Positions 8,705 through 17,598 of a stretch of 64,000 nucleotides of DNA are shown piece after piece. This DNA is from an uncultured bacterium (GTDB taxonomy: Bacteria; Planctomycetota; GCA-002687715): contig CADEGH010000001.1 of NCBI GenBank assembly GCA_902826835.1, forward strand, positions 124,001 through 188,000. Direction: 5' to 3'. Each line of letters opens with the position of its first letter. The first letter of the stretch is position 1. The notes under the pieces were generated by a model. That model was given only the letters and a program-made list of their open reading frames with translations. It made no database searches and was not told where the DNA came from. Made by a program: the position numbers and the translations under genes.

Positions 8705-9766
8705 ATGACCCCTTCCGTTCCCTTCGCGACGATCGAGTGGCTCGGCGACTGGCGTGGATGCGCGCGCATCATCGATCAAACCCGGCTGCCGGGCGAGCTT
8801 GTCTACATCGACATCCAATCCGCGACCGAGATGTGCGCAGCGATTCGGAAGCTGGCAGTGCGGGGCGCGCCTGCTCTGGGCGTCGCCGGCGGATTCGGCG
8901 TGGTATTGGGTCTGCGGGACGCACAAAGCCCGGACCCTTCGGCCTTGCTCGAGAGCCTCGACCGGGTCGCTCGTCAGGTGGCCAGCGCGCGGCCGACCGC
9001 GGTGAACCTCTCGTGGGGAGTCGAGCGAGTCGCCGCCGCCGTCCGCCGTTCCGCGCCGCTTTCGGTCGACGGCTTGATCGAAGGAGCGCTCGCCGAGGCC
9101 AAGTCGATTCTGGAAGAAGACCGCGCGATGTGCGCCGCGATGGGTCGCATCGGCGGCGCCCTCGTCCACGAGGGCGGCCGATTCCTGACCCACTGCAACG
9201 CCGGCGCCCTGGCCACCGGGGGCATGGGCACAGCCCTCTCGGTTTTCTTTTCGGCGCACCGCGAAGGAAGAAAATTTAGGGTGTTCGCGGACGAGACCCG
9301 TCCTCTCCTTCAGGGTGCCCGCTTGACGGCGTGGGAGCTTTTCCACGCCGGAATCGACGTCACGTTGATCACCGACAGCATGGCCGGACACGTCATGAAG
9401 TCGATCGGCATCGATCGCATCTTTGTCGGGGCAGATCGCATCGCCCGCAACGGTGACACCGCAAACAAGATCGGCACGTACTCGGTCGCCGTGCTCGCGA
9501 AGGAACACGGCGTTCCATTTTGGGTCGTGGCGCCGTCGTCGACATTCGACCTCCGGCTGCAGAGTGGAGCCGAAATCGAAATCGAAGAGAGAGACCCGTC
9601 GGAAGTCACCGAGGGCTTCGGATCGCGCACCGCTCCCGCGGGCGTGAAGGTGTTCAATCCGGCGTTCGACGTCACCCCAGCGCCCCTGATTGCCGGCATC
9701 GTTACCGAACGCGGTCTCATCAGCCCCGTGTCCGAGACAGAGATTCGCCGCGTGCTCGCAGGCTGA
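8705..9766 (+). CDS. mtnA: S-methyl-5-thioribose-1-phosphate isomerase
   Basis: Methionine-salvage isomerase converting methylthioribose 1-phosphate to methylthioribulose 1-phosphate. The sequence shows RGAPALGVAGGFGVVLG, CNAGALATGGMGTAL (with the catalytic Cys), DETRPLLQGARLTAWEL and VGADRIARNGDTANKIGTY (with the catalytic Asp). It is 353 aa from ATG 8705; an in-frame GTG at 8699 would add two residues, and AGAAGG at 8689-8694 could serve either. No mtnB/C/D genes are adjacent. Related eIF2B-like sugar isomerases act on ribose 1,5-bisphosphate, but the motifs here are those of MtnA. Confidence 0.94.
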   Translation: MTPSVPFATIEWLGDWRGCARIIDQTRLPGELVYIDIQSATEMCAAIRKLAVRGAPALGVAGGFGVVLGLRDAQSPDPSALLESLDRVARQVASARPTAVNLSWGVERVAAAVRRSAPLSVDGLIEGALAEAKSILEEDRAMCAAMGRIGGALVHEGGRFLTHCNAGALATGGMGTALSVFFSAHREGRKFRVFADETRPLLQGARLTAWELFHAGIDVTLITDSMAGHVMKSIGIDRIFVGADRIARNGDTANKIGTYSVAVLAKEHGVPFWVVAPSSTFDLRLQSGAEIEIEERDPSEVTEGFGSRTAPAGVKVFNPAFDVTPAPLIAGIVTERGLISPVSETEIRRVLAG

Positions 9767-10040
9767 TCGCTCAGCTCGCCGAGCGGGTGCCGGCACCTTT
9801 CACCATGCGCCCGGCCGTGCTCCCCATTCCGCCGATGGCTGGCGCCCCGAAACCGCGGCCTCATCATTTGTTGCATCCACGATGGGGTTTGGTGGGACCT
9901 TGACTCACGGGACTTCCGTCGCCGCCGCACCCGCATCCGCACATCCTCCCGCCCGTGACATTTCCCACCGGCCCCTCAGTGAGCAGCCCACCGACGGCCG
10001 ATAGGGATCTAGGTCGATCCTCCCCCCCAGGATGCCGCGC
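9767..10040. other. Intergenic spacer, no supported gene
   Basis: A 274-bp spacer between mtnA and the small conserved gene. Its last 20 bases are pyrimidine-rich and lead into AGGA before the next ATG. The only coding hint is a 26-codon Cys-rich frame on the minus strand at 9864-9944; its ribosome-like GGGAGG abuts the ATG with no spacing, so I do not call it a gene. Confidence 0.5.
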
Positions 10041-10286
10041 ATGAACACCAACTCTCCCCCACGCCCCCGCCCCAAGGCCAGTGAACGGAAGTCCCGCTTC
10101 AGCACACCCGTCGATGACGAAGCGATGGAGTTCATTGGTGCGATCCAGACCTTCCGAGAATCCAAGGGTCGGGGATTCCCCGCCTGGACGGAAGTCCTCG
10201 CAGTGCTCAAGTCGCTCGGTTATCGCAAGGTCGCGGAGCGCACCGAACTTCCGACGCCCGAAAGCGACGCCGGCGATCCGGACTGA
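10041..10286 (+). CDS. Small conserved protein resembling a planctomycete family
   Basis: An 81-aa basic protein with no known function. A disordered Pro/Arg-rich N-terminus is followed by a compact core: RKSRFSTPVDDEAMEFIGAI, then FPAWTEVLAVLKSLGYRKV. From memory, this core resembles small proteins annotated as hypothetical in many planctomycetes, where it ends in a WxEVLxVLxxLGYRKV-type motif; I cannot run a search to confirm. AGGA lies 8 nt upstream of ATG 10041; an ATG three codons earlier (10032) overlaps that ribosome site. The short helical core could be a nucleic-acid or protein-binding module, but this is a guess. Confidence 0.72.
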   Translation: MNTNSPPRPRPKASERKSRFSTPVDDEAMEFIGAIQTFRESKGRGFPAWTEVLAVLKSLGYRKVAERTELPTPESDAGDPD

Positions 10287-10287
10287 A

Positions 10288-10304
10288 CCGCTCGCGTCGA
10301 GCGG
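10288..10304. terminator. Hairpin between convergent genes
   Basis: A 7-bp perfect stem CCGCTCG (10288-10294) / CGAGCGG (10298-10304) with a CGT loop, starting one base after the stop of the small conserved gene. It lies in a 126-bp convergent spacer, so it could end transcription from the left. There is no T-run after it. Confidence 0.4.
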
Positions 10305-10412
10305 AGCCCCGTCCCGAAGCCTTTGGTCGGGCCACGACTCTCCGAACCCGAACGGATCATCGCGCCACGAAGCGTTGCACCCTCTGCGAGCGCTGCCGAG
10401 GCACAACGATGA

Positions 10413-11843
10413 TCAGAATCGATCCGTAGTGCGGAAGCTGCCGGAGTCCGCCGGTCGCGAGGGTGCGGGGCCTGGACTCGATGACCGCCCACCCCAAGTG
10501 CCACCGCTGTTCACCGTCCATCCACCGCGGGGTTCGTCACGCGTGCGTCGTTCGACACGCGGAATCCGGAACGACTGATTCCGCTGCAGCACTCGTAACG
10601 CGTCGTGGAGCACGACCGCACCGTGGAGCACCTGGCGAATCACCTCCCCGGCGTTCACCGAGCCCCCGAACACCGACTGGTTGGAATCCCAATCCTGGCG
10701 GCGGTACTGCCTCCGTAGCTCCTCCAAGCGGTTGGTGGCATCCACCTGCGCCGCGTGCGCTCGTCTCAGTTCGGCCTGCTTTTGCTCCAGGTCGGAACGG
10801 CGGGCCGACTCGCGCGCCAACTGCTCGACCAACGTGTCGTCGTGCCCCCCGACCGTCTCCGCGGCGTCGGCCCGCAGAGTCGCCACATCTTCCCGCGCGA
10901 TTTGACGGGTGAGGGCGTCCAACGCCTGTTTGGTGAAGGCGTCTTCACCGGCCGCGATCGCACCCCGTTCGCGCACGAGGCCGTCCCGCGATTTTTCGAT
11001 AGCCTCGAGCGTGTCCTCGGCGCGATCCAACGCTCGCTCGGCCTCCGCGAGCCGCTGCCGGAAGTCCTGAGCGGCCGCCGCTTTGAGCGCGGCCTCCTCC
11101 TCGGCCGCCAGCGCGCCGCGACCCTCCTCCACCTTGGCTCGCAGTTTCTCCACGTGCGCCCGGAGTCGGTCCGGCAGCTCGATCAAGAATCGATAGTCCC
11201 GGTGGGCGTCGTCGTAGCCGATGAGACGAGCCACCTTTTCATCGCCGAAACGGGTGATCCCCCGCCCCCGATACTCGGAAAATCCGAATCGCCGCTTCCA
11301 CAGGTACTGGAACAGCTTGTCGCTTTCGAAGCTCCGGCCCTTCTGCACCCGCTCTTCGGCGGCTTGATCGGCTTTTTTTTGGGCGGAGTCCGCCCGCTGG
11401 CTCAGGGCCTCGAGCTCACGCTCACGATGCTGGAAACCCACATCCGCCCGCAGCGTGGCCCGGACCTTTCCGACGACGGACTCAAGCTCAGAGAGCGCGG
11501 AGTCGCGCGCGTCGCGGGCGCCCTCCCGTACTTTTTCCGCGTCATCCGACTTCCGATCCAATCCGCGCAGTTTTTCTTCGATCTCCAGAAAAGCGCCATG
11601 CCGGGCTTCGAGCGCTTTGAGCGCGGCGTGATCAGCGGAATCGAGCCGTTCGATGGCGGGATTCGCCACGAGTTCCTGGAGGCGGGCTTGGGCGAGGCCC
11701 GATATTGCGCCTTGCGTCTCCGCTTGGCTTCGATGCAATTCGAGACGCAGGTTCTCGAGTTCACGCGCGAGGCGATCGAGCTCACTACGCGCCGCGTGCA
11801 CTTCCGCATTCAGATCGGAGTAGACTCCGGCCCCGCTCGTCAT
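10413..11843 (-). CDS. Long coiled-coil protein, third gene of a three-gene cassette
   Basis: A 476-aa protein that is almost entirely charged alpha-helix, with predicted coiled coils at about 1-165 and 225-385 broken by a compact segment at about 175-215 (YLWKRRFGFSEYRGRGITRF). The C-terminal 70 residues are Gly/Ser/Pro/Arg-rich and probably disordered. There is no signal peptide, membrane segment or enzyme motif. Its ATG is 7 bp after the stop of the membrane gene upstream, so the proteins are very likely made together and may form one assembly. I do not recognise the family; a structural or membrane-associated scaffold role is an inference from shape and context. Confidence 0.75.
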   Translation of the reverse strand: MTSGAGVYSDLNAEVHAARSELDRLARELENLRLELHRSQAETQGAISGLAQARLQELVANPAIERLDSADHAALKALEARHGAFLEIEEKLRGLDRKSDDAEKVREGARDARDSALSELESVVGKVRATLRADVGFQHRERELEALSQRADSAQKKADQAAEERVQKGRSFESDKLFQYLWKRRFGFSEYRGRGITRFGDEKVARLIGYDDAHRDYRFLIELPDRLRAHVEKLRAKVEEGRGALAAEEEAALKAAAAQDFRQRLAEAERALDRAEDTLEAIEKSRDGLVRERGAIAAGEDAFTKQALDALTRQIAREDVATLRADAAETVGGHDDTLVEQLARESARRSDLEQKQAELRRAHAAQVDATNRLEELRRQYRRQDWDSNQSVFGGSVNAGEVIRQVLHGAVVLHDALRVLQRNQSFRIPRVERRTRDEPRGGWTVNSGGTWGGRSSSPGPAPSRPADSGSFRTTDRF

Positions 11844-11850
11844 GGACGCT

Positions 11851-12819
11851 TCACCATTGCAGGATCATTCCGCCTTCGAAATCGACCAACCAACGAATTT
11901 TCCCTTGCCCGGGCAACTTCTGCCCGACCAACGCATCGTCGACGATCCGGTTGTCCAGTTTGTCCGCTTTGACGCGGTCGTAGACCGCCTTCGGCACGCG
12001 GATACCGAACACTGCCGAGGCCTTGCGTTCCCCACTTGCTTCGTCCTGCACGTCGATCGGCCAAGGCGAGCCACGGTGATCGCGCGACTCGACGATGAGG
12101 TAGTAGAGCTGGACGTTCCGGTCCTCCCGGGAAGTGCGCTCCACTCCGCTGGTGGCGCTCGCGTGGGCGACAATCTTGAGTTCGAGTTCGGCCGACACAA
12201 AAAGATCGAGTGACTTCAACTCGTGAGCGCGACTCTTGGCGTGGTCCAAGTCTCCGCTCGCAAGCCCACCCTGCGCCTCACGCAAGAGGAGTTCCCGACG
12301 CTCGACGAGCGCCCGATCCGTGATGTTCGGCGGCGTCGGGCCTCCATGCCGGAGGAGGATCGATTCGATTTCGGCGCGGTTCTGCGTGGCGCTTGCGGCA
12401 TTGGCCTGAGACTCTAAGGCTTCGCGACGTGTCCGCGCCCGTTCCTCTCGACCGGAGAACCAGCCGATTCCCAGAGCGATCGCCCCCGCGGCCACCATCA
12501 GCAGGATCCATCGCCGGCGGTCCACCCACATCTCGGCCGCCCGCACTTTCCAGCTTCGCGGCGGGGGGCGATACACGAGGCGCTCGCGTTTCATGGCCAG
12601 GACGCCCTCGGCCACGACCGCTTCCGGGACTTCGATTCCCTGCTGCTCGTAGATCTTCCGGACGCGGGCCACGAGCGCCCGTTCTCGCGCCTCCTCGTTC
12701 AGCTCCGCCTCCACCTGCGACTGCTCGTGCCGAAGGGTGTCGACGATGTCCATCGCCAACATGACCTCGTCGAGCGGGTTTTGGTCCGGAACCGGAGGAC
12801 TGCTCTGACTTTCCGCCAT
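11851..12819 (-). CDS. Single-pass membrane protein resembling DUF6384, second gene of the cassette
   Basis: A 322-aa protein. Residues 1-80 form a cytosolic helical region with the pattern LDEVMLAMDIVDTLRH, followed by VRKIYEQQGIEVPEAVVAEG and FxYxPP-like VYRPPP. From memory this matches the family listed as DUF6384. One hydrophobic segment (about 98-117, WILLMVAAGAIALGIGWF) leads into a coiled coil and then a C-terminal beta-rich domain (about 200-322). The start is 9 bp after the preceding gene's stop and the end is 7 bp before the next gene. Function is unknown; the topology suggests an anchor linking the cytoplasmic partners to the membrane. Confidence 0.75.
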   Translation of the reverse strand: MAESQSSPPVPDQNPLDEVMLAMDIVDTLRHEQSQVEAELNEEARERALVARVRKIYEQQGIEVPEAVVAEGVLAMKRERLVYRPPPRSWKVRAAEMWVDRRRWILLMVAAGAIALGIGWFSGREERARTRREALESQANAASATQNRAEIESILLRHGGPTPPNITDRALVERRELLLREAQGGLASGDLDHAKSRAHELKSLDLFVSAELELKIVAHASATSGVERTSREDRNVQLYYLIVESRDHRGSPWPIDVQDEASGERKASAVFGIRVPKAVYDRVKADKLDNRIVDDALVGQKLPGQGKIRWLVDFEGGMILQW

Positions 12820-12828
12820 GGCTCGGGC

Positions 12829-14040
12829 TTAGTTCGGTCGCCGCGATGTCGGTCGAACCGGAATGGTGGCCGCCCGGTTTTGGAGGGCGACCAGCCGCGC
12901 TTTCCCGGATTCGACGGCCTCTTCGACTTCGGCTTCGTTTTGAGAAGAGAGCCGTCGCATTTCCTCGATGATGCCGTACGACTTTTCTTGGAACGCGACC
13001 ACCGACTCGACGAGCTTCTTGACCGACTCGGCGCGGAGGGTCGGTCCGTACCCAGCCTTGAGAGCCTCCTCCTGAATCTTGCCCCCCACCTCGGCCAGGA
13101 CCTCCAGACTCTTGTTCATTCCGGCCTTCATCGCCTCGAGGGTTTGGGTGCTCTCGTGGAGCCCGTGCATTCCCGTGAAGGAGGCCGAGAGAGCGGTGAA
13201 CACCGTCTCGTTGGTCCCGAAGAAGGTGATGGCCTGGGAATACACGCGCTCCTTGCATTCGGTGATCTGGTGCAGCCGGGCCATGATCACTTCGGTGGTT
13301 GAGTAGGAGATGGAGAGGTTCTCCGCCAGGTCCTTGGCGACTTGATAGCGGCGGTCCTCGTCTTGGAGCGCCCGCAAGCCCAAGTCTCGAGCCATCTCGA
13401 GGCGCGCGAGAGCCTCCCGGTCAACCTCCTTCGCCTCGGCGAGGGCGGTCGCGGAACTCTCGAGCTGGCTTTTCGCCTTGGCGAGCGCCTGTTCCGCCTT
13501 CGCCAACACTTGGAACCCCAACACCTGAGCTTCTTTCAGGGCGCCCCGAAAGTCGCGGTAGGCCTCCAGGATGATTTGTTCGCGGCGGATTTGGTCTTTC
13601 GAATCGTCGGCGACTTCCAGGTAGGTGGTCTTGATCTTGGCAAACCGGGCGGGGATGTCGCCGCGCGTGACTTTCATCCACACGTTGGAGAGCCGCTCGA
13701 AGCTGTCCACCTTGCCGTCGTCGACTTGGGCGACCATCCGGCGCGCGTCGTCACGGATCGAATCGAACGCGGACGTGATGGCGCGGTAGCGCTCGCCAAT
13801 CGCCATGGCGCTGATCTGCTCGCGCACCACTTCGTTGAACAGGGTGGCCTGGGATAGCGTCCGCGCGATCGCGGTGGTCTTCTCAGGATCCAGTTCGGAG
13901 ATGCGGTCGATGAGCCCCACGATCGGAGCCTCCTTCGGCTCCGACTTGATCAAACCCAAGTTTCGAAGTGCGGAGAGCGCGCGGTCGAGTTGTTTGAGCG
14001 GCGCCGGGGCCGCCGGCGTAGCCGGTTCTGTGGGTGACAT
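12829..14040 (-). CDS. Helical protein of unknown function, first gene of the coiled-coil cassette
   Basis: A 403-aa, predominantly alpha-helical soluble protein. After a Pro/Ala-rich start it runs through long amphipathic helices (for example AKAEQALAKAKSQLESSATA and VEEAVESGKARLVALQNRAA). Size, helix content and company resemble TelA/XpaC-like proteins found near stress or membrane-remodelling genes, but I see no diagnostic motif and do not assign it there. The ATG at 14040 has a strong GGAGGAG site 6 nt upstream; longer in-frame extensions are low-complexity and cross into the divergent kinase promoter. It heads a tight minus-strand operon with the next two genes. Confidence 0.75.
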   Translation of the reverse strand: MSPTEPATPAAPAPLKQLDRALSALRNLGLIKSEPKEAPIVGLIDRISELDPEKTTAIARTLSQATLFNEVVREQISAMAIGERYRAITSAFDSIRDDARRMVAQVDDGKVDSFERLSNVWMKVTRGDIPARFAKIKTTYLEVADDSKDQIRREQIILEAYRDFRGALKEAQVLGFQVLAKAEQALAKAKSQLESSATALAEAKEVDREALARLEMARDLGLRALQDEDRRYQVAKDLAENLSISYSTTEVIMARLHQITECKERVYSQAITFFGTNETVFTALSASFTGMHGLHESTQTLEAMKAGMNKSLEVLAEVGGKIQEEALKAGYGPTLRAESVKKLVESVVAFQEKSYGIIEEMRRLSSQNEAEVEEAVESGKARLVALQNRAATIPVRPTSRRPN

Positions 14041-14182
14041 CAGGATCTCCTCCAGTGCGCAGGAACTTATCACTTTGCCGGCGGAGGCGCGGCCCCGGAA
14101 ATCCCGCGGCCGAAAGCCGCCGCTCCACCCCCTGGCCGGTGTCTCCGCTTCTCTCCGGCGAGCGGGAGGCGTATCACCTCGC

Positions 14183-15841
14183 ATGGCCTCCCCCCTCGCC
14201 AACTGGGACTCCGAAGAAGCAGGAGTGCGGTGGCTCATTCGACTGCGTTGGGTGGCAACGGCGGGGGTCTTGGGGGTCGTCTGCGTGGCGGGCCCCGTCC
14301 TCCGACTGATCAGCCATCCCCGCGAGCTCTTGGGTCTCGGGGCGTCTCTTGGAGTGTTCAATCTGATTGTCGTGCTCCGCCGACGTCAGGAGCGAAGGGT
14401 GCCCGGGGCGCTGCTCCAGGTCATGGTGGATATGACGGTGCTAGTGGCTCTGCTGTTTTTTTCGGGCGGCCTCCGCAACCCCTTCGCCGTCTTTTTGGTC
14501 GTGCAGTTGATGGTCGCGGCGATTCTCTTGCCGATGCGCCCGACGCTCCTCGTGTTCGGTTATTCCCTGGTGCTGATAGCGGCCCTGTCGGGCCTGGAGA
14601 CCGCGGGTGCCCTTCCGGACAGCCATGCCCTGAGGGAGTCCTTGTTCGGAGTCGCCGGCGTCTCTGGAGTCGCCGTCGCGCTGGCGATGACGGCAGGGAT
14701 CGCGATCACCTTCACCCGCACGCTGATGAAAGACCTGCGCGGTCGCAGCGCCGAAGTCGTGCGCTACCACGAACAGTCGGAGCGGGAACGAGAACGCTTC
14801 TTCGACGTCTTGCAGTCGATGGACGCCGCGATCGTGCTGGTCGACGAGCACCGGATCGTGGTGTGGGCCAACCAAGGTGCCAAAGAGGCCCTTCCCGTAA
14901 CCCGCGTCGGAAGTCGTCTCGACCTCGTGGGTTTGGAGGACTGGCCACCCTCGCTCGGCGCCGAAGGTTTGGCAACCGCCGAACGGGAATGGACGACGAA
15001 ACGAACGGATGGGCGCACCCGCACCTACCAGGTCCGAGCCTCCCCCGGACGACCGAGCGCCGGTACCCGCGAACCGCGAATCTTGATTTTCACGGACGTC
15101 ACGGAGCGCCGGTCGTCCCTGGAGGAGCTCTATCGAACCGACAAGCTGGCCGCACTCGGTCGACTGGCCGCCGGCGTCGCCCACGAGATCAACACGCCGA
15201 TCGCCTCGGTGCGCCTGCTCGGCGCCGAAGCCGAGGAAGCACTACCGCAGGCCCTCGAAGGGTCGACCGAAGCACAGGCCACGGTGCGCGAGAGCCTCAG
15301 CGACCTGCGCAAAGAAAGCGACCGCATTGCCTTCCTGGTGCGACGACTCCTCGATGCCAGCCATCCCGGGACCGACCGCACGGGGCCCTGCGACCTCGTG
15401 ACCCTCGTTGAGGAGGCAATCCGCCTGATTAGCCTGCGCGCCGGGCGGAAGCCGGTCCGCATCACGAGCCACGCCGAGGTCAAGCCGCTCCAGATTCACA
15501 CCTCCCGGGATCGCCTGAGGCAGGTGTTGATCAACATCCTCGACAACGCCCTGGACGCCACGAGGAAGGCCGAAGCCCCGGTCACCGTGACCAGCCGGGT
15601 CGAAGGGGAACATGCGGTGATCGAAGTCGAGGACCAGGGAGAGGGAATCCCCGCCGCCGTGCTCCCCCGCGTCTTCGAGCCCTTCTTCACCACCAAGGAA
15701 GTCGGGGAAGGGACCGGGCTCGGGCTTTATGTCAGTTACGAAATTGTCAAGAATCTGGGCGGAGAGATCACGATCGAGAGCCGTCTCGGAGAAGGAACTC
15801 TCGTCCGCATCTCCCTACCCAGAACCGAGGGCCACCCATGA
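14183..15841 (+). CDS. Membrane sensor histidine kinase, RegB/PrrB-like
   Basis: A 552-aa two-component kinase. About six hydrophobic segments fill residues 15-185, beginning WLIRLRWVATAGV, as in RegB-type sensors. A PAS-like domain follows (about 205-315). The phosphoacceptor is H334 in AAGVAHEINTPIAS. The catalytic domain has the N-box (INILDNALDATRKA), G1 (DQGEGIP), the F-box (FEPFFTTK) and G2 (GTGLGLYVSYEIVKNLGG). The ATG at 14183 follows GGGAGG. Its stop overlaps the next gene's start as ATGA, so kinase and regulator are coupled. The signal is unknown; RegB relatives sense redox state, but no RegB-type redox Cys was identified in the linker. Confidence 0.9.
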   Translation: MASPLANWDSEEAGVRWLIRLRWVATAGVLGVVCVAGPVLRLISHPRELLGLGASLGVFNLIVVLRRRQERRVPGALLQVMVDMTVLVALLFFSGGLRNPFAVFLVVQLMVAAILLPMRPTLLVFGYSLVLIAALSGLETAGALPDSHALRESLFGVAGVSGVAVALAMTAGIAITFTRTLMKDLRGRSAEVVRYHEQSERERERFFDVLQSMDAAIVLVDEHRIVVWANQGAKEALPVTRVGSRLDLVGLEDWPPSLGAEGLATAEREWTTKRTDGRTRTYQVRASPGRPSAGTREPRILIFTDVTERRSSLEELYRTDKLAALGRLAAGVAHEINTPIASVRLLGAEAEEALPQALEGSTEAQATVRESLSDLRKESDRIAFLVRRLLDASHPGTDRTGPCDLVTLVEEAIRLISLRAGRKPVRITSHAEVKPLQIHTSRDRLRQVLINILDNALDATRKAEAPVTVTSRVEGEHAVIEVEDQGEGIPAAVLPRVFEPFFTTKEVGEGTGLGLYVSYEIVKNLGGEITIESRLGEGTLVRISLPRTEGHP

Positions 15842-17196
15842 CGGCCTCCCCGGATTCCCTGCGAATCCTGTTCGCGGACGACGATGAGACCTTCCGTCGC
15901 GCGATGGTGCGTGCCCTCACGAAACGGGGGCACGTGGTTGCCGCCGCCGCTGGCGGCGAAGAAGCCTTGGCCGCCGCTCGGATCTCTCCCCCGGAAGTAG
16001 CCCTCCTCGATCTGCGCATGCCAGGCATGGACGGCATCCTCTTGCTCCAGGCCCTGAGGGAATTGGAGCCTGGCTTGCCCGTCGTGATCCTCACCGGCCA
16101 CGGCACGATCCCCTCGGCGATCGAGGCCATTCAGGCCGGCGCGTACCACTACTTGACGAAGCCCTGCGAGATCGACGAGGTCGAGCACACCTTGCGCAAC
16201 GCCGCGCGCGTGCGCGCCGTCGTCCAGGAGCCGGCCAGTCAAAAGCTTCCCCACGAAGGCAGCCGCGGCTACGAAGGGATCATCGGACGGTCTCCCGCGC
16301 TCCTCAAAATGATCGAGCTGATCGAAAAAACGAAGGAGAGCCGCAGCCCGGTTCTGATCCAAGGCGAATCGGGGACCGGGAAGGAACTGGTGGCCCGCGC
16401 CCTGCACGTGGGAAGCTCCCGCCGGGATCGACCGTTTGTCACCGTCAACTGCGCGGGCCTGAAACCGGAACTCCTCGAGAACGAGCTCTTCGGTCATGTC
16501 GAAGGAGCCTTCACCGGCGCGAGCCGCACGAAGAGCGGCCTCCTCGAAATCGCCGACGGCGGAAGCCTGTTCATCGACGAAGTGGCGGACATGGACTTGG
16601 CGGTTCAAGCTAGCCTACTGCGAGTCGTCGAGACCGGCATTTTCCGCTCCCTCGGAAGCACGAAGGAGAAGTCGGTCAAAGTGAGGTTCATCGCCGCCGC
16701 CAACCGATCGCTGTTCGATGAGGTCGAGGCGGGTCGTTTCCGACAGGATCTCATGTATCGACTCGATGTCGTTCACATCGCCATCCCGCCTCTGCGCGAG
16801 CGCCTTGACGATCTTCCCCTGCTCGTCGAGCACTACCTGAGTCACTCAAAGGATGCCAACGACAAGCAGATTGTCCTTCCTCGCGAGTCGATCGACCTCC
16901 TTCGCAACTACCGCTGGCCCGGGAACGTGCGGGAATTGCACCACGTCCTCGAACGGGCCATCCTGCTCTCCGGAGGCGGCGAGGTCACCCCGGCCGAACT
17001 CACGGCCGTGCTGCAACCCGGGGCCCGCGGCGGCGCCCAGTTCTCGCCGGTAACCCTCGAAGACTCCGAGCGACGGCACATTCGCGAGATGCTCGAAAAG
17101 GAGGGTGGCAACGTGAGTCGAGTGAGCGAGCTCTTGGGGATTGATCGTCGGACCTTGCAGCGAAAGATGAAACGGTATGGCCTCCGTTCCCTCTGA
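15838..17196 (+). CDS. NtrC-family response regulator, sigma-54 activator
   Basis: A 452-aa cognate regulator of the kinase upstream. The receiver domain has the acidic pair in FADDDE, phosphoacceptor D58 in LLDLRMPGMDG and Lys in YLTKPCEID. The AAA+ domain has Walker A GESGTGKE, the sigma-54 contact motif GAFTGA intact, Walker B in GGSLFIDEVADM and the arginine-finger region. The C-terminus is a Fis-type helix-turn-helix (VSELLGIDRRTLQRKMKRYG). It should therefore activate sigma-54 promoters somewhere in the genome. Two weak sigma-54-like sites are noted in this window upstream of gspD and of the minor-pilin operon, but any link is speculative. Confidence 0.93.
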   Translation: MTASPDSLRILFADDDETFRRAMVRALTKRGHVVAAAAGGEEALAAARISPPEVALLDLRMPGMDGILLLQALRELEPGLPVVILTGHGTIPSAIEAIQAGAYHYLTKPCEIDEVEHTLRNAARVRAVVQEPASQKLPHEGSRGYEGIIGRSPALLKMIELIEKTKESRSPVLIQGESGTGKELVARALHVGSSRRDRPFVTVNCAGLKPELLENELFGHVEGAFTGASRTKSGLLEIADGGSLFIDEVADMDLAVQASLLRVVETGIFRSLGSTKEKSVKVRFIAAANRSLFDEVEAGRFRQDLMYRLDVVHIAIPPLRERLDDLPLLVEHYLSHSKDANDKQIVLPRESIDLLRNYRWPGNVRELHHVLERAILLSGGGEVTPAELTAVLQPGARGGAQFSPVTLEDSERRHIREMLEKEGGNVSRVSELLGIDRRTLQRKMKRYGLRSL

Positions 17197-17590
17197 GCCT
17201 TCGCCGCCACCCGCAGGCCGCGTCCGCCGGTCCTGGTTGGAGAGTCCCGCCCTCGTGATCTGGCTGCTCGTCTTCGGCCTCTCCATCGGTCTGGTGCTTT
17301 GGCTCGTGTTCCACGCTTCCGGCCCGGTGGTTTACGGCGCCCACGTATTGGCCCTGTCCTTGGCGTCCTTCGCCCTCTTCGGCATCGACAAGTGGAGAGC
17401 ACGGCGGGGCCGTCGCCGCATCCCCGAAAAGTCCCTCTGGCTGGTCTCAATCCTGGGCGGTGCGCTCGGCGGCGCGGTGGGGATGCAGACCTTCCGCCAC
17501 AAGACCGATCGATGGGCGTTCACGGTGGGGCATGCCGTTCTCATCTTCATTCACTTCGTACCCGCCGCTCTCCTGGCCCTTGCCCGCTGA
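17177..17590 (+). CDS. DUF1294 small membrane protein
   Basis: A 137-aa protein with about four hydrophobic segments. The DUF1294 pattern is evident: FGIDKWRARRGRRRIPEKSL, then GGALGGAVGMQTFRHKT. The function of the family is unknown; in many proteins it is fused to a cold-shock domain, which is absent here. The start overlaps the end of the response-regulator gene by 20 bp, implying co-transcription. Confidence 0.85.
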   Translation: MASVPSEPSPPPAGRVRRSWLESPALVIWLLVFGLSIGLVLWLVFHASGPVVYGAHVLALSLASFALFGIDKWRARRGRRRIPEKSLWLVSILGGALGGAVGMQTFRHKTDRWAFTVGHAVLIFIHFVPAALLALAR

Positions 17591-17598
17591 GGACTCGT

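Noticed and set aside
8402..9796. 464-codon open frame on the minus strand opposite purC and mtnA
   Set aside because: Antisense shadow of two clearly recognised genes; composition typical of high-GC reverse frames.
9864..9944. 26-codon Cys-rich frame on the minus strand (starts MCGCGCGGDG)
   Set aside because: Too short, with the ribosome-like sequence directly abutting the ATG and no recognisable homologue; its frame then meets two stops before another Gly-rich run.
10755..11972. 405-codon plus-strand frame opposite the coiled-coil gene
   Set aside because: The minus-strand frame has coherent coiled-coil periodicity and tight operon spacing; the plus frame has neither a ribosome site nor a domain.
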